Positions 1 through 10,766 of a DNA stretch of 64,000 nt are shown in pieces. Position numbers and translations under genes: made by a program. The stretch is from Ichthyophis bannanicus (Eukaryota; Chordata; Amphibia; Gymnophiona; Ichthyophiidae), in the NCBI GenBank assembly GCA_033557465.1, contig CM066039.1:394773440-394837439 (forward strand). Direction: 5' to 3'. The stretch's first letter is position 1. Each line of letters opens with the position of its first letter. Under the pieces are notes generated by a model, which was given only the letters and a program-made list of their open reading frames with translations, was not told the origin of the DNA and did not search any database.

Positions 1-1
1 G

Positions 2-808
2 AAAGACCCAAGGAGAAAGGATATTCCCAGGCAGAGGAGATACCCAGAGTGGGAAGAACACAGACCTCCCAGGTCTCTACAGCAAGGCAGAAGGCACTGG
101 CTGAATGAAAGTCTGAGTGAGTCTGATGAACAATTAAGTGAAAGAGATGAGCAACTGAATTCAGACAGGGACAGTGTATGCAGCAGCCTTGATAGAAGCT
201 ATGCCCTAAGACACAAGTTACAGGCTAGGAAAAGCTATTCTGAGCCAGAGAGGAGAAATGCTAAGCTGAGCTATGAGAGACATTTGTATGAGAAACAAAA
301 GCCCTATAATGTTAACTTAATGAAAGCAGGAAAACTCCAGAGTCTGGGCTACAGACAGAATATAGAACAAAGCTTGTTACCTGTGAGAGAGAACCCTGCA
401 GAGGGATATAACTGGCATAAGCCTTCTCAGAAACTGCCGTTGGAGACAACAGCTGTTTGCAAAGCTCCTGTTAAAACAAAACCCCGAACAAAGGTTCCAC
501 TCTCTAATAGCTGGGCAGCTAACTGCTTTACTCTGCCTGATAACCAGAGGCAGAGGAAAGGCTCCTGGTTGAACAACTCCAGAGAATATGGTAAAACCAA
601 ACAGATACATTCTGTAGAGAGTCAAGTACGTCACAAGCTGGAAAGTTTGTTGAACAAACTACCTCAGGAGAGAAGTGACGAAGCATCTGTACAGAACAGT
701 GTTCCAATGCAGTATGAGCCTTATGCAATAGAGGATAACATTGAATTGCCTGTTGAACAGATGGACTGTAGTTTGATACTAGCTGACCAAATAGAGTCTC
801 TCAGATAG
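2..808 (+). CDS. LTR-embedded ORF, 5' incomplete, unknown function
   Basis: The frame is open from the window edge to a TAG at 806-808, at least 268 codons, with no ATG near the start. The product is rich in Arg, Lys, Ser, Gln and Glu, with a Ser/Glu/Asp-rich stretch near codons 38-60. It ends in an acidic tail followed by the motif QMDCSLILAD. The same layout (basic body, acidic tail, M-D/E-C-S motif, then AATAAA and the LTR end) occurs in the LTRs at 18669, 31659 and 60756. I see no signal peptide, membrane segment or zinc finger. It may be a C-terminal pol extension, or a separate accessory protein. Function not recognised. Confidence 0.6.
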   Translation, partial: KDPRRKDIPRQRRYPEWEEHRPPRSLQQGRRHWLNESLSESDEQLSERDEQLNSDRDSVCSSLDRSYALRHKLQARKSYSEPERRNAKLSYERHLYEKQKPYNVNLMKAGKLQSLGYRQNIEQSLLPVRENPAEGYNWHKPSQKLPLETTAVCKAPVKTKPRTKVPLSNSWAANCFTLPDNQRQRKGSWLNNSREYGKTKQIHSVESQVRHKLESLLNKLPQERSDEASVQNSVPMQYEPYAIEDNIELPVEQMDCSLILADQIESLR

Positions 809-985
809 AAGGCTGAACTGCTCCAGAGAAGCCTTTATCTGGAAACCTGACAAGCTGTATTTCTGTTTCCATTCATATTTTGTTTGCTGAAAGGAAAGCT
901 ATTTTTGTTATAGTTCTTTTTGTTTACCCAAGAAGGGTTATGTTGATTTGATTGTTATACTTTTGAAAGAATCCTACGGGACGGG

Positions 986-991
986 GAATAA
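986..991 (+). promoter_or_regulatory. polyadenylation signal AATAAA in LTR
   Basis: AATAAA lies 178 bases after the LTR ORF stop and about 140 before the LTR end, as expected for the R/U5 part of an LTR. Confidence 0.6.
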
Positions 992-1132
992 AACCCAGTT
1001 AAACCGATTTCGGTGTCACAACTTATTTGTGTACTGGCAAGGACTATCAAATATTGAAAAGGCCAGTACTTTACACCCGGGTGCAGTACCAGCTGTGACC
1101 AACAGGAGGTGCTGCATGACAAAGGGGTGACA

Positions 1133-1805
1133 GTAGTCAGTCCTCTTTTTCTTGTTTCAAATCCCAGTTGAAGGCTCATTCCTTCACTTTGACATTTTCT
1201 TCTGCGACCTCCTCCTGACTCGGCCCTTTTTCGGCTGCCTTAGGAGAGGCACTGGCTATTGTTAGTCCTTGTCCATCCCTTATCTAATCCGCTGTCTTCT
1301 GTCTTGCTACCTGTCCCTCCGTGTTAACTTATTTTAATTCATTGCATTGTAAGTTTTTATTTTTGTTCACTGCTTCTGCCACAGACGGTATATCAACAGT
1401 GGATCTTGCAAAACTGCCTGTCCAGTTGTTTGGTCTCTGAGCTGTTTTGCAGAGTTCCCCGCTGAATCTGTCCTGCAGCAGTCAGCTGACACATACGCCT
1501 AGAGTTAAGCTGCTGAGCTGCTTATGGGAAATGTTGCACGGGAATCATTTACTACCTGGGAAACTAACTGTGCGAATCTTGCAACATTGTAGCACTTTAA
1601 TCCTGCAACATTGGTGTTACAATCTTGCAGAATTAGCACAGTGTTATAAAGCTACCCAGCTGGTAGATGATCCAAAAGTGGCCTTCATGCAAAAGCTTAA
1701 AAAAGAAATTTTTGGAGTCCCATGAAGAGACAGAAAGGTTATGTGTGGTGGCTAAGTCGAGTCACTAACAGTCTGTTGCCAAAGCCTCTTTTTTATATAT
1801 CAAAG
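1133..1805. other. no gene recognised
   Basis: AT-rich sequence between the LTR and a MITE. A 92-codon open frame at 1447-1725 has no recognisable domain and repetitive Leu/Gln/His content, so I do not call it a gene. Confidence 0.5.
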
Positions 1806-1996
1806 CAGGGGTTTGGAACCCGGTCCTTGGGATGCACCAAGTCAATCAGGTTTTCAGGAAAACCACAATGAATATGCATGACGGAGATCTGCATACAAAG
1901 GAGCAGAGCCTGCAAATCTCTTATGCATATTCATTGTGGTTACCCTAAAATCCTGACTGCCTAGGTGCATCCTGAGCACTAGGATGAGAAGCCCTG
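1806..1996. mobile_element. palindromic MITE, hAT-like CAGGG ends
   Basis: A 191-bp near-palindrome. The left end CAGGGGTTTGGAACC and the inverted right end CAGGGCTTCTCATCC are followed on both sides by GATGCACC and, inward, CCACAATGAATATGCAT. The hairpin-like structure with CAGGG ends suggests a non-autonomous hAT-type element. No convincing 8-bp duplication is seen (TATCAAAG against TATTGGAT). Confidence 0.6.
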
Positions 1997-2970
1997 TATT
2001 GGATAAAGAATTCCAGTCAGCAGTTATTATTTCACGAGCAACGTAACCCTATGATATGAGGCGTCTGCTTCAACCATGGAGTTGTCCTGAAAAGGTGGAT
2101 ATATTCGGGAAAGGTAACATGCCTTTGTAAATAGACCCCCAGAACCTGCCCCAATAGCGCCCAAATACACCGTGGAACTGTGTCCCGGCTCCAGTGGGAA
2201 GACCTATTACACAAGGTCTGATAAAAGAGACGGCTGTCCTTAGGGGCATGCACACATTATGCATGGAAAGTGCTCTCTGGAAAATATGCTTTGCAGAAAG
2301 AAGATGCTTTCCAGACTTGCCCAGGGTGTGCAAGCATAACGCGAGAGGAAGGACGGAGCAGGGCTGGGATTGGCATTTGAGATCCTTGTGTCCTTGTCAC
2401 ATACCAGCTCAGACCTGTGCAGGAGCTCTCCGGGGCGGCAGTGTTATAAGGTGCAGTGCACAGAGATTCCCCGCAGTGCAGACGGCCTCAGAGGGCAGGC
2501 AGGAAAGACCACACTCTAGGCTGAACAAGGTTTTCTAGCCTCCCATGCCAAGGGAGAAATGAAGGATTACACTCCATAAAACAGATGATTTGGGTTTTTG
2601 GAGGGGGTTTTCGGGTTGTTACATTTGCTTTTGTTGAAGGAAAGGCAATAATAACCTGCAGGGAGAGGCGGCAGGTGTAAAGGGAACAGTTTTAAGGGGC
2701 AGCGTTGAGCAGCCAGATATAAAATAGTTATAACTATTAGCAGGAAGCAGGTTCTATGTACCACTACTGCTTACAGTGCTACAAGGCCGCCCCTGCTCCA
2801 AAGAGCTTACAGATTAGTCAAGACACACAACACAATAACTGGGGACTAGGCTATATCTTGAGGAATGCTAAGAAGGGATCTAGAAGGGAACACACACAGA
2901 ACACACTACTAGTGCCCCTGACCTTCCGCAAAACAAATTACAAGTAATCAAGCCCACTCCCTTGTTGCAC
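1997..2970. other. no gene recognised
   Basis: Open frames on both strands here are short and overlap each other (for example 2194-2538 plus, 2070-2333 minus). None shows a domain, and no repeat family is recognised. Confidence 0.5.
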
Positions 2971-2974
2971 CCAT

Positions 2975-3320
2975 GCTATGCAATGTCCTTCCAGACTCAA
3001 TACATGCCATTACAGACGTAGAAACATTTAGGAACGATTTGAAGACCCTATTGTTTTCTCAACGCTGTGGAGAAAATAATATAATCAACGCCTCAAAATA
3101 ATTGTCACACTCCCCCCCCCCCCTCATTTCTACATTTTCCATCTTAACAACAAAGATTGAGTTATACTTTACGTGTAGTTACTTGTACACAGTTGGTAAA
3201 CTGTTAATTATTAATGTTTAAATTGTAACCCTGTTCAATGTAATGTAGTTGTTTATTGTAAACTGCCCCTGATCTCAGGAAGGGGCGGTATAGAAGAAAT
3301 TTGAAAATAAAGAAAGAAAG
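2975..3320 (+). mobile_element. L2-type LINE, 3' end
   Basis: At 2981-3062 the plus strand encodes the usual end of an L2-clade reverse transcriptase (LPDSIHAITDVETFRNDLK). A 3' UTR follows, containing CTGTTCAATGTAATG, GTAAACTGCCCCTGATCTCAGGAAGGGGCGGTATAG, and a GAAA-rich tail near 3320. The gene body is missing, so this is a 5'-truncated copy. Its tail matches the 3' part of the SINEs at 42041 and 57165. Confidence 0.7.
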
Positions 3321-3456
3321 AAAACAGGAGACTTGGACTAATTCAGCCCTTTTTTTTGCTCCGGGAGAGGTGTTGGCTGCTGCCTGCATTTTAAGAAGTG
3401 GGATTCCCTTCCTGTGCACCCCCTAACACTGAGGCACACTCTTGGTTTCTCGAAGG

Positions 3457-3756
3457 CAGGGTTTCTCAACCTTTTTTCCCTGTCGCCCACTTTTGGTTAT
3501 TTTTTTTAAACAATCCACCCCTCCCCCAAAGAAATATTTAAAGAAACTAAAGTGACATTTTACTTGTTTATTCAATGTGACCCTTGTGCTCGGTGCTTTG
3601 CTGCTAGATTCTCAATGTGAGTTTATCTTATGTCTCCTCGCATACATATATCAGTTCTACTTCTTTTTTTCAGTATTTTATTGACTGCACTAAAGCCACA
3701 TTCAATCAAATATGAAGTTGGAAAGCAGAACAGTACTTCAGCCATTTCAGACCACT
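3457..3756 (-). pseudogene. hAT (ZBED-type) transposase, C-terminal end and 3' terminus
   Basis: The minus strand at about 3625-3756 encodes FPTSYLIECGFSAVNKILK, the hallmark of the C-terminal hAT dimerisation domain, followed by KKRSRTDI and RGDIR. The terminus at 3457 reads CAGGGTTTCTCAACC, a typical hAT end. The rest of the transposase lies at 10767-12240; a CR1 insertion (3757-10745, itself holding an L1) separates the two. Together they form one broken transposon. Confidence 0.75.
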
Positions 3757-4641
3757 TAGAAACATAGAAACATGATGACAGAAAAAGACCACACGGCCTA
3801 TCTAGTCTGTCCTTCCATATCAACAACTACAACAGTCCCCTTTTTACCTTTAGAGATCCTCTGTGTTTGTCCCATGCTTTTTTGAATTCAGTTACTGTCC
3901 TCATCTCTACCACCTCCACTGGGAGACTATTCCATGGTTCCTGAATCTATCTCCCTTCACCCTCATCACATGTCCCCTTGTAGCAGAACTTGCTTTCAAT
4001 CGAAAGAGGCTCTCTCCCTGAACATTTATGCCACGGAGGTATTTAAACATCTCAATCATATCACCTCTATCCCGCCTTTCCTCTAAGGTGTACATATTAA
4101 GATCCTTCAGTCTGTCCTCATATGCTTTATAATGAAGACCACTAATCATTTTAGTAGCCACCCTCTGCACCGACTCCATCCTGTTCACATCCTTTTGAAG
4201 GTGCGGTCTCCAGAATTACACACTATACTCCAAATGAGGTCGCACCAAAGACTTATACAGAGGCATTATCACCTCCTTTTTTCTGCTAGCCATTCCTCTC
4301 CGTATGCACCCAAGCATCCTTCTAGCTTTTGCCGTCGCCTTTTCTACCTGTTTAGCTACTTTAAGATCATCAGACACAACCACGCCTAGGTCCCGCTCTT
4401 CTTTAGTGGACAAAAGTACTTCACCTCCTATACTGTATTGCTCCCTTGGATTGCTGCAGCCCAAATACATGACCTTACATTTTTTAACATTAAATCCCAA
4501 CTACCAAATTCTAGACCATTCTTCAAGCTTAGCTAGATCCCTCCTCATGTGATCTACACCTTCCTGGGTGTCTACTCTATTGCAGATTTTGGTATCAACT
4601 GCAAAGAGGCAAACCTTACCCGACAGCCCTTCCGCTATATC
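3757..4641 (-). pseudogene. CR1 LINE, 3' half of ORF2 and 3' UTR
   Basis: The minus strand carries the CR1 3' UTR (TAGAAACATAGAAACATGATGACAG at its end) and the C-terminal part of CR1 reverse transcriptase, including KARRMLGCIRRGMASRKK and MPLYKSLVRPHLEY. It is almost identical to the copy at 26562-28265. A deletion of about 40 bases near 3940 removes the segment before the WNSLP motif. The element continues at 10428-10745; the junction at 4641 (GCTATATC) is where younger elements inserted. Confidence 0.9.
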
Positions 4642-4993
4642 CTATGAGAAGCCAGCATCAACGGATGAAATCGCAGCTTCGGGGGCGCGCCCGCGCCTTG
4701 TGGGTCTGCGCCTGAAGGCCTCGCCAGAGGGCCCTTTGGCGTGGCCCTTAGGCGTTGGTCCGTGGCGTTCATCCTGAAGTGAGCATTGAAATTGTGGACT
4801 GGATTGTCATACGCTCATATTATGGTAACCTGCTGTTCCTCTTCTTTTCTCTACCTATTCTTTTGACTGTTTCTGTCCTCTACTCTGTCCTATCTTACAA
4901 ATGGCGTTCCTTTCGTATTTCCGCAAATGATATATTATTGTAAACCGCTCTAAAGCTTCGGCCTGAGCGGTATATCAAATTAAAAAAAAAAAA
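4642..4993 (+). mobile_element. short retroposon with A-tail inserted in CR1
   Basis: About 350 bases absent from the otherwise matching CR1 at 27489. It starts with a GC-rich block (GGGGGCGCGCCCGCGCC) and ends GTAAACCGCTCTAAAGCTTCGGCCTGAGCGGTATATC, then an A-run. The end resembles the LINE/SINE tails found elsewhere here (GTAAACCGC...GCGGTATAT). It has no tRNA-like head that I can see. Only ATC is shared at its flanks. Confidence 0.6.
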
Positions 4994-5006
4994 ATCACTA
5001 ACAAAG
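4994..5006 (+). repeat. L1 target-site duplication, left copy
   Basis: TCACTAACAAAG and its adjoining A recur at 10415-10427, directly after the L1 A-tail. In the intact CR1 at 27495 this sequence is present once, so it is a true duplication of the insertion site. Confidence 0.9.
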
Positions 5007-5138
5007 AGGGGGCGGAGCCCGATGTCCAGCGGGATGGTCGCATAACGCTGAGGCTCCCGAGAGGCCTACTCAGAATCCTGAATTAACACCGGACATACTT
5101 GAATTTCTGCTCTGATCTTGCCGGGGCACATTGGTGAG

Positions 5139-5986
5139 ATGGCGGGGACCAAACCTACGCGCCTGGAATTTGGATCTCCAGCGGCTTCTCACGGCAAACG
5201 CTCCAAAACTGAACCCCCGTCCCCGCAGAAGGGGCTGGCTTTGCGCGAGGGCCCCGAAATGCAGCAGGAAATCCTCGCAGAGATTAGAGGGGTTAAGGAC
5301 CTCGTGCAGTCAAACGGTGAAGCACTCCGAGCGCTGCGGGAAGATCTTGGTGTGTTACAAGGCAGGCTAGAGGGGCTCTCTTCGCGTCAGGACAAAATGG
5401 AGAGCGTATTAGACTCCCACGCGGCCCGGTTGTCCAAACTCGACAAAGTTGAACGTCAGGTGAGGGCCTTGCAGAAAGAAGTGGAAGATGGCAATAATAG
5501 AGCGCGCCGCAACAACCTACGACTCGTGGGCATACCGGAGGGAGCGGAATCGGGAGACATGAAGGAGTTTTATATAAAATCCTCCCTTCCTTGCTCCAAA
5601 TCACCTTTACTAAAGAATTGGAGATCGATCGCGCTCATCGTGTACCCACAAACATAACGCTCAACAGGAAGACCCCGCGGCCCATCATCTTTCGACTTTT
5701 GAGATATCAACATGTGGAGCAAATTCTCAGTGCCTCTCGGGCAAAGGGCCATATGGAGTTTGAGAGCCATAAGATCTCCTTCTATCCTGACTTGGCTAAA
5801 CCCACGGTCGACCGCCGAAAGCGCTTTCTGGAATTCCGGCCGAGGCTTCAACAACTACAAGCACGCTATGGCCTGATGTACCCGGCCAAGCTCCGAGTCA
5901 CGCTTCACAATCAGACAAGAACATTTGAGGACCCTGATCTACTAGCGGAGTTTTTGGATGCTAAAGAAGCCGACTTGATGCGTTGA
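5139..5986 (+). pseudogene. L1 ORF1 (RNA-binding chaperone), frameshifted
   Basis: ORF1p of L1 forms a coiled-coil trimer that coats L1 RNA. The ATG at 5139 (context GAGATGG) opens a frame with a polar N-terminus. A coiled-coil-like segment follows at about residues 45-120 (heptads with LREDLG, LEGLSSRQDKMES, LDKVERQV). The RRM begins with the conserved ARRNNLRLVGIPEG at about 128. Near 5570-5590 the frame breaks; the second half (5591-5986) carries the rest of the RRM and the C-terminal domain, including RAHRVP, RPIIFRLLRYQ and ISFYPDLA. The domain order is standard for vertebrate L1, although the part between RRM and CTD is short. Confidence 0.88.
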
Positions 5987-6407
5987 CTTCCAGAATATTC
6001 CTGCCAGTATTCTCATATCCGCTGTGCCTGCCATATTGGATTTGCTGCGACTCAGCAAAAGTCTGCCGAGGGCGGTTTGTTGCCTTATCTTGATGATATC
6101 TGTGACCCGACTCCATCTACCCATCGTAGCCTCGATGAGTATCAGAGACAGTGTTAATTATGGACTCTGGTGTTTTTTTTTTTTCTTTTTTTTTATGTCT
6201 CTATCTTCCTCTCTAGGGCCTCCTCCCGCAGACATATGGTCGCCATTTTCATTGGGGGTTTTGCTTCTTCTCTAAGTTACTTTGGTACATACTTTTCAAT
6301 ATGGGGTGTATTAGTCAGCAGACGCGGTGATTATATCATCTTTGTACAGTTTCTGATTATGTTGTATGTTTCCCAGCGCCCTTATCTAAAATGTCAATTA
6401 CTGATCG

Positions 6408-9400
6408 ATGGCACCATGTAAGATTTTATCATTGAACGTAAAAGGAATCAATAATCCGATAAAACGAAAGAAAATCCTAAGCTATCTAAGTCATGAAGCT
6501 GCGGATCTGATTTTCCTCCAAGAAACGCATTTAAATTCGAAGGAAACCCTTAAACTCAATATTAAACCTTACATGGTGGCCGCCTATTCTCCAGCCGTTT
6601 CTAAGAAATGTGGGGTTGCCATACTGGTTAGGAAATCTCTGCATGCTACTATTATTGCGACTAGCTCAGATACAGCAGGTAGATGGTCCAGAGCTCACCT
6701 CAAGATAGGTAACCTTGAAGTTACATGTATATGCCTTTATGCTCCTAATGTGGATGACCCTGCCTTTTTTGCTACCATTGCTCAGGTTGCGCAGGCCTCT
6801 GCTAATACTTCATTGATAATAGGGGGGATTTCAATTTAGTTCTTGATCCCCTGATTGACAAACAGCCGCCTAGGACAAGTGGTCCCCCCAAGAGTCATAC
6901 CACGCTTACCTCTGTGATCAAAGATCTTGCTTTAGTCGATCTATGGAGGTTACTACACCCCAATGAGCTTGACTTTACTTTCTTTTCTTCCCCTCATAAA
7001 TCCCAGTCTCGTATAGATTTCTTTCTCATATCAAAACTGTTAGTCCCTCAGGTGGACACTGCAAAGATTCACTCCCAACATATTTCAGATCATGCAGCTA
7101 TTTCTTTTCAATTACACACTACTGCACCCCAAGGGAATTCGGGGGCCTGGTTCTTTGATAGAGCCCTATTAACTCAGCCAGAGTTCCAGTTAGAAATTCG
7201 AGCAGCCATACAGGATTACTTCCATTTTAATTTACCCCAGGATACTGCAAATTGGGCTTGGTGGGAGGGTTTCAAAGCGGCCATTCGTGCAACGATCACT
7301 AGTTATCAAATTCGCCTGCGGAAACAACGCAAACAGCAGCTACTTATACTAGACCAACAAATCAAAGCAGGCGAACGAGTTCCAACTTCCCGTACTGATC
7401 CATGCATCTTAGTTCGCTTACAGCGTCTCCGTTTTCAATATAATACAATCCTCTCAACTGCAGCTTCTAAGAGTATTGAGCTTCAACGAGGGACATACTA
7501 CCGTGAAAGCAACTGAGCCGGTCGACTTTTAGCCAACGCCTTGAAAGGTCAAAAAGAAGCCAAACGCGTAGCGGCCCTTCGAGCCCCACAGGGAGGGGGC
7601 ATACTGACCACAGACTCCGATATCGTAGAACTCTTTCGGGATTTCTATACCCGTCTCTATCAATCTGAATGTGATTTCTCATCAGAGACCTTCGAGCGAT
7701 TGTTTTCTGATATTCAGCGGCCGACCCTTTCTGAAGCTGATAGGGATGCGCTAGATGAACCTTTCTCTACTTCAGAGATCCAATTTGCCCTAAAACGCAC
7801 AGCCTCGGGTCGAGCCGCCGGGCCTGATGGTCTCCCGACCGAATTCTACAAAACGTTCAGTGCAGATTTAGTACCCTACTTAAAACTCTATTTTACTGCC
7901 CTTGCGGTAGATACATCCTCTTTGGGATCCTTTTCTGCAGCTAATGTGGTAGTATTTGAGAAAGAAGGCAGAGACCCGCTGCTAACCGCCAACTATCGTC
8001 CAATCTCCCTACTTAATGCCGATTATAAGATCTTCGCAACGATCTTGGCTTCCCGGCTATCTGACAGGATGGCCACCTTAATCCATCCCGACCAATGCGG
8101 TTTTATACCCGGCCGATCCACCGCTGACAATGCTCGGACCTTGTGCCATGTACTATCCAGTGCTGCCAACTTGGACCACCCATGGGTGGGTCTTTCCCTA
8201 GATGCTGAAAAAGCCTTTGATCGCCTAGAATGGCCCTTTTTATTTGCAGTTCTCCGATGGTATGGCTTTGGGGAGGGCTTCCTCCGATACCTCCAAGTCA
8301 TGTACACTCAACCCGTTGCCAGTATTTGTGTAAATGCTATTAAGTCTCAGCCTTTTAATCTCCAAGAGGCACGCGTCAAGGTTGCCCCCTATCACCAATG
8401 CTCTTTGATCTTGCTCTTGAACCCCTCGCCCTCCTTATTAGACAGTCTGCACGTATTCGTGGTGTCCCCTTCAGTCACAGAGAGATTAAACTCTCTGCAT
8501 ATGCAGATGACCTTATGCTCTTCGTATCCCTTGATTCGGTTCCAGCTGTCTTGGATCTGATTGATGGATACTCGCAATTATCGGGCTATAAAATAAACTG
8601 GACCAAATCCGTAGCATTCCCACTGAACCGCTGGGTACATGAGGCTGACATGCAGGCCTTTCCTTTCCTTTGGCAATCCCGCATGGTGAAATATCTTGGG
8701 GTCTATTACTGTTCTCCTTTAGAAGACACTATTAGTTTTAATGCCAAAGAGGTAGTCTCCAAAGTCCGTGAGCTCACAAATCGTTGGTCTCCCTTATCCC
8801 TTACATGGTGGGGCCGCCTAGAAACTGTGAAGATGATAGTCCCCAAGGTGAACTATATTTTAGAAATGCTGCCATGCTTACTCCCGCTACACACCTACAA
8901 AGATATTGAGGGCCTTCTCGTCCGCTATCTCTGGCAGGGCAAACCACCAAGGATAGCTAAGCAAAAACTACAGTCTGCGAAGGAACTAGGGGGTACCCGC
9001 TTTCCTGATTTTCTCAAATATCATCAAGCCTTCTTACTTAAACAAGGTGCCCGATGGCTAGATGCCTCGACCGACAGCAGACCAGTTTGGCTTGATATAG
9101 AAGAGGAGCTTAGTAACCCGATTCCGTTGATCCATCTCCCCGGTATGTCCCATCAAGTAGACTCCTGCCATCCCCCAATGATTGTTGATACTCTTGCGGC
9201 CTTTAATACTCTCATTCTATCACTGGGCCCAAACGTATGTCCTCAGGACGGACTCCCGCTGTGGAATAACCCCAGAATTCAAGTCCTAAATAGAACGATA
9301 GCATGGAAACCCTGGTACTCTAGGGGGATCTGGACACCCCAACAGCTCTTCTCTGCAGCTCGTTGGAAGACCTTTTCTGATTTACAAAAGGAATTTGCAT

Positions 9401-10194
9401 TACCAGCGAAACATTACTTTCAATTGATGCAGCTTCAACACTGCCTCAAAAGTGCTCGAATCCTGCCACCCTCTGTCTCTACTGAGGACGGGCTATTAGA
9501 CCTAATTCACTCTATTAGTAGTACACATGGGGTAGCCTCTATCTTTTATAAACTATTATGTCAGGGTACAGACACTGCTACTTGTAGAGCCCAGCAAGCC
9601 TGGGAGCGCGAACTGCAAACCACTTTAACCCCTGTGCAATGGAGCGTTTTCTGGAGCAAAGTAGTGCGGGTTTCCCGATCTGCCTCAGTTACCCAAACTC
9701 TCTTCTTTTTTGCACATAGATGCTTTTATACTCCAGAAAAAATAGCCAAATGGAACACAACTGCTAGGGACCAGTGTTGGTCTTGTCATACTGCTGTGGG
9801 AACCCTCGCTCATGTTATTTATGAATGTCCTCAACTACAGGTTTACTGGGGGCGGGTCTGGGGTCGTATTCAACTTATCTTACACCTCCACGAGCCTCTT
9901 TCTTGGAAGATTGTGGGACTCCGCTCAGTGGCGGAGGTCCCCTCTCTTCCTAAGAAGGGTCGCTTTCTCCTTGATTTCATGCTGGGTATAGCTATATGTT
10001 TAATTACGAGGAATTGGAAGGATAGCTCTCGACTTACTGTCAATGAATGGTGGAACCTTGTCTGCCTATATAGTAAATATGAGCAGATATCTCGGAGAGC
10101 TATTCCCCATACCCAAACTCACTCTCGCTTGTCTAAATGGCAGATGCTTAATGATTATGTACAATCTGCTCATTGCTCCGACATGTCTGTTTAA
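6408..10194 (+). pseudogene. L1 ORF2 (endonuclease and reverse transcriptase), broken
   Basis: ORF2p nicks target DNA and reverse transcribes L1 RNA. The ATG at 6408 starts an APE-type endonuclease (LSLNVKGINNP, FLQETHL, later SQSRIDFFLIS and SDHAAISF). Reverse transcriptase follows from about 7780 (AAGPDGLPTEFYKTF, NYRPISLLN, the palm motif YADDLMLF at about 8495-8520). A Cys-His motif (CWSCHTAVGTLAHVIYEC) lies at about 9775-9830. The frame breaks in a G-run near 6828, at a TGA at 7514-7516, and near 8366. The last 598 codons (8398-10194) are uninterrupted. All main L1 ORF2 domains are present. Confidence 0.92.
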
Positions 10195-10414
10195 TGTACA
10201 CTCATCATGTTTCAGATCACCGTTTGGTTTTGTAACACAATAATGTCAGTACACGCCCGTTTCGGGAATGATTAGTTTTCTAGAGAAGAAGGAGGGGGGT
10301 GGTAGGGGTTTACTTTGGTGTATGTATCTCATTCTATGTATGTATTTGTCTTTTAGTTGTATGTCCTCCTTTCCTTTGTTATAAAACGAAAATAAAGAAT
10401 TAAAAAAAAAAAAA

Positions 10415-10427
10415 ATCACTAACAAAG
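10415..10427 (+). repeat. L1 target-site duplication, right copy
   Basis: Second copy of (A)TCACTAACAAAG, after the L1 A-tail and at the point where CR1 sequence resumes. Confidence 0.9.
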
Positions 10428-10745
10428 ATGTTAAAAAGAATCAGACCAAGGACAGATCCCTGGGGCACACCACTGGTAACATCCTTCTCCTCAGAGTGAG
10501 CTCCATTTACTTGTACTCTTTGTCGCCTCCCACCCAACCAATTTCTAACCCAAGCAGTAACTTTAGGGTCCATCCCTAGGGTGCTCAGTTTGTTTATAAG
10601 TCGCCTGTGAGGAACTGAAATCTAAATACACCACATCTAGAGCTCTCCCTCGGTCCAACTCCCTGGTCACCCAGTCAAAGAAATCAATCAGATTTGTCTG
10701 ACAAGACCTGCCTCTGGTGAATCCATGCTGCCTCGGATCCTGTAA
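10428..10745 (-). pseudogene. CR1 LINE continuation (RT palm region)
   Basis: Resumes the CR1 of 3757-4641 after the L1. The minus strand encodes the RT region around the conserved QGS motif and upstream fingers, matching 27530-27830. It has a 19-base deletion near 10617 relative to that copy. The CR1 is 5'-truncated at about 10745, where hAT sequence resumes. Confidence 0.88.
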
Positions 10746-10766
10746 TCTTTGGATAGAGCTGTTTAG

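Larger units (their letters stand above)
1..1132 (+). mobile_element. 3' part of an LTR (TGTGATAAGG family), 5' edge outside window
   Basis: This is the 3' portion of a long terminal repeat. It holds a long ORF to 808, a polyadenylation signal AATAAA at 986-991, and an end of the form GGGGTGACA at 1132; an alternative end is the CATGACA at 1121. The tail (GGTGTCACAACTTATTTG) resembles the tail of the 18669 LTR (GTGGTCACACTACTTTG). No gag follows downstream, so it is a solo LTR or the 3' LTR of an element to the left. Start and target duplication cannot be checked. Confidence 0.7.
5007..10414 (+). mobile_element. full-length L1 LINE
   Basis: 5.4-kb L1 with a 5' UTR (5007-5138), ORF1, a spacer (5987-6407), ORF2, a 3' UTR (10195-10400) with AATAAA at 10391-10396, and a poly(A) tail. 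A 12-13 base duplication (TCACTAACAAAG) flanks it. It is complete in structure but dead: ORF1 has one frameshift, and ORF2 has two frameshifts and a stop. It lies in the opposite orientation to the CR1 it interrupts. Confidence 0.93.

Noticed and set aside
1447..1725. 92-codon frame as a small gene
   Set aside because: No homology I recognise, no support from context; typical length for chance in this sequence.
3757..10745. Two separate CR1 insertions at 3.8 and 10.4 kb
   Set aside because: The pieces are colinear with the CR1 at 26562-28265 and meet exactly at the insertion site of the younger elements, so they are one copy.
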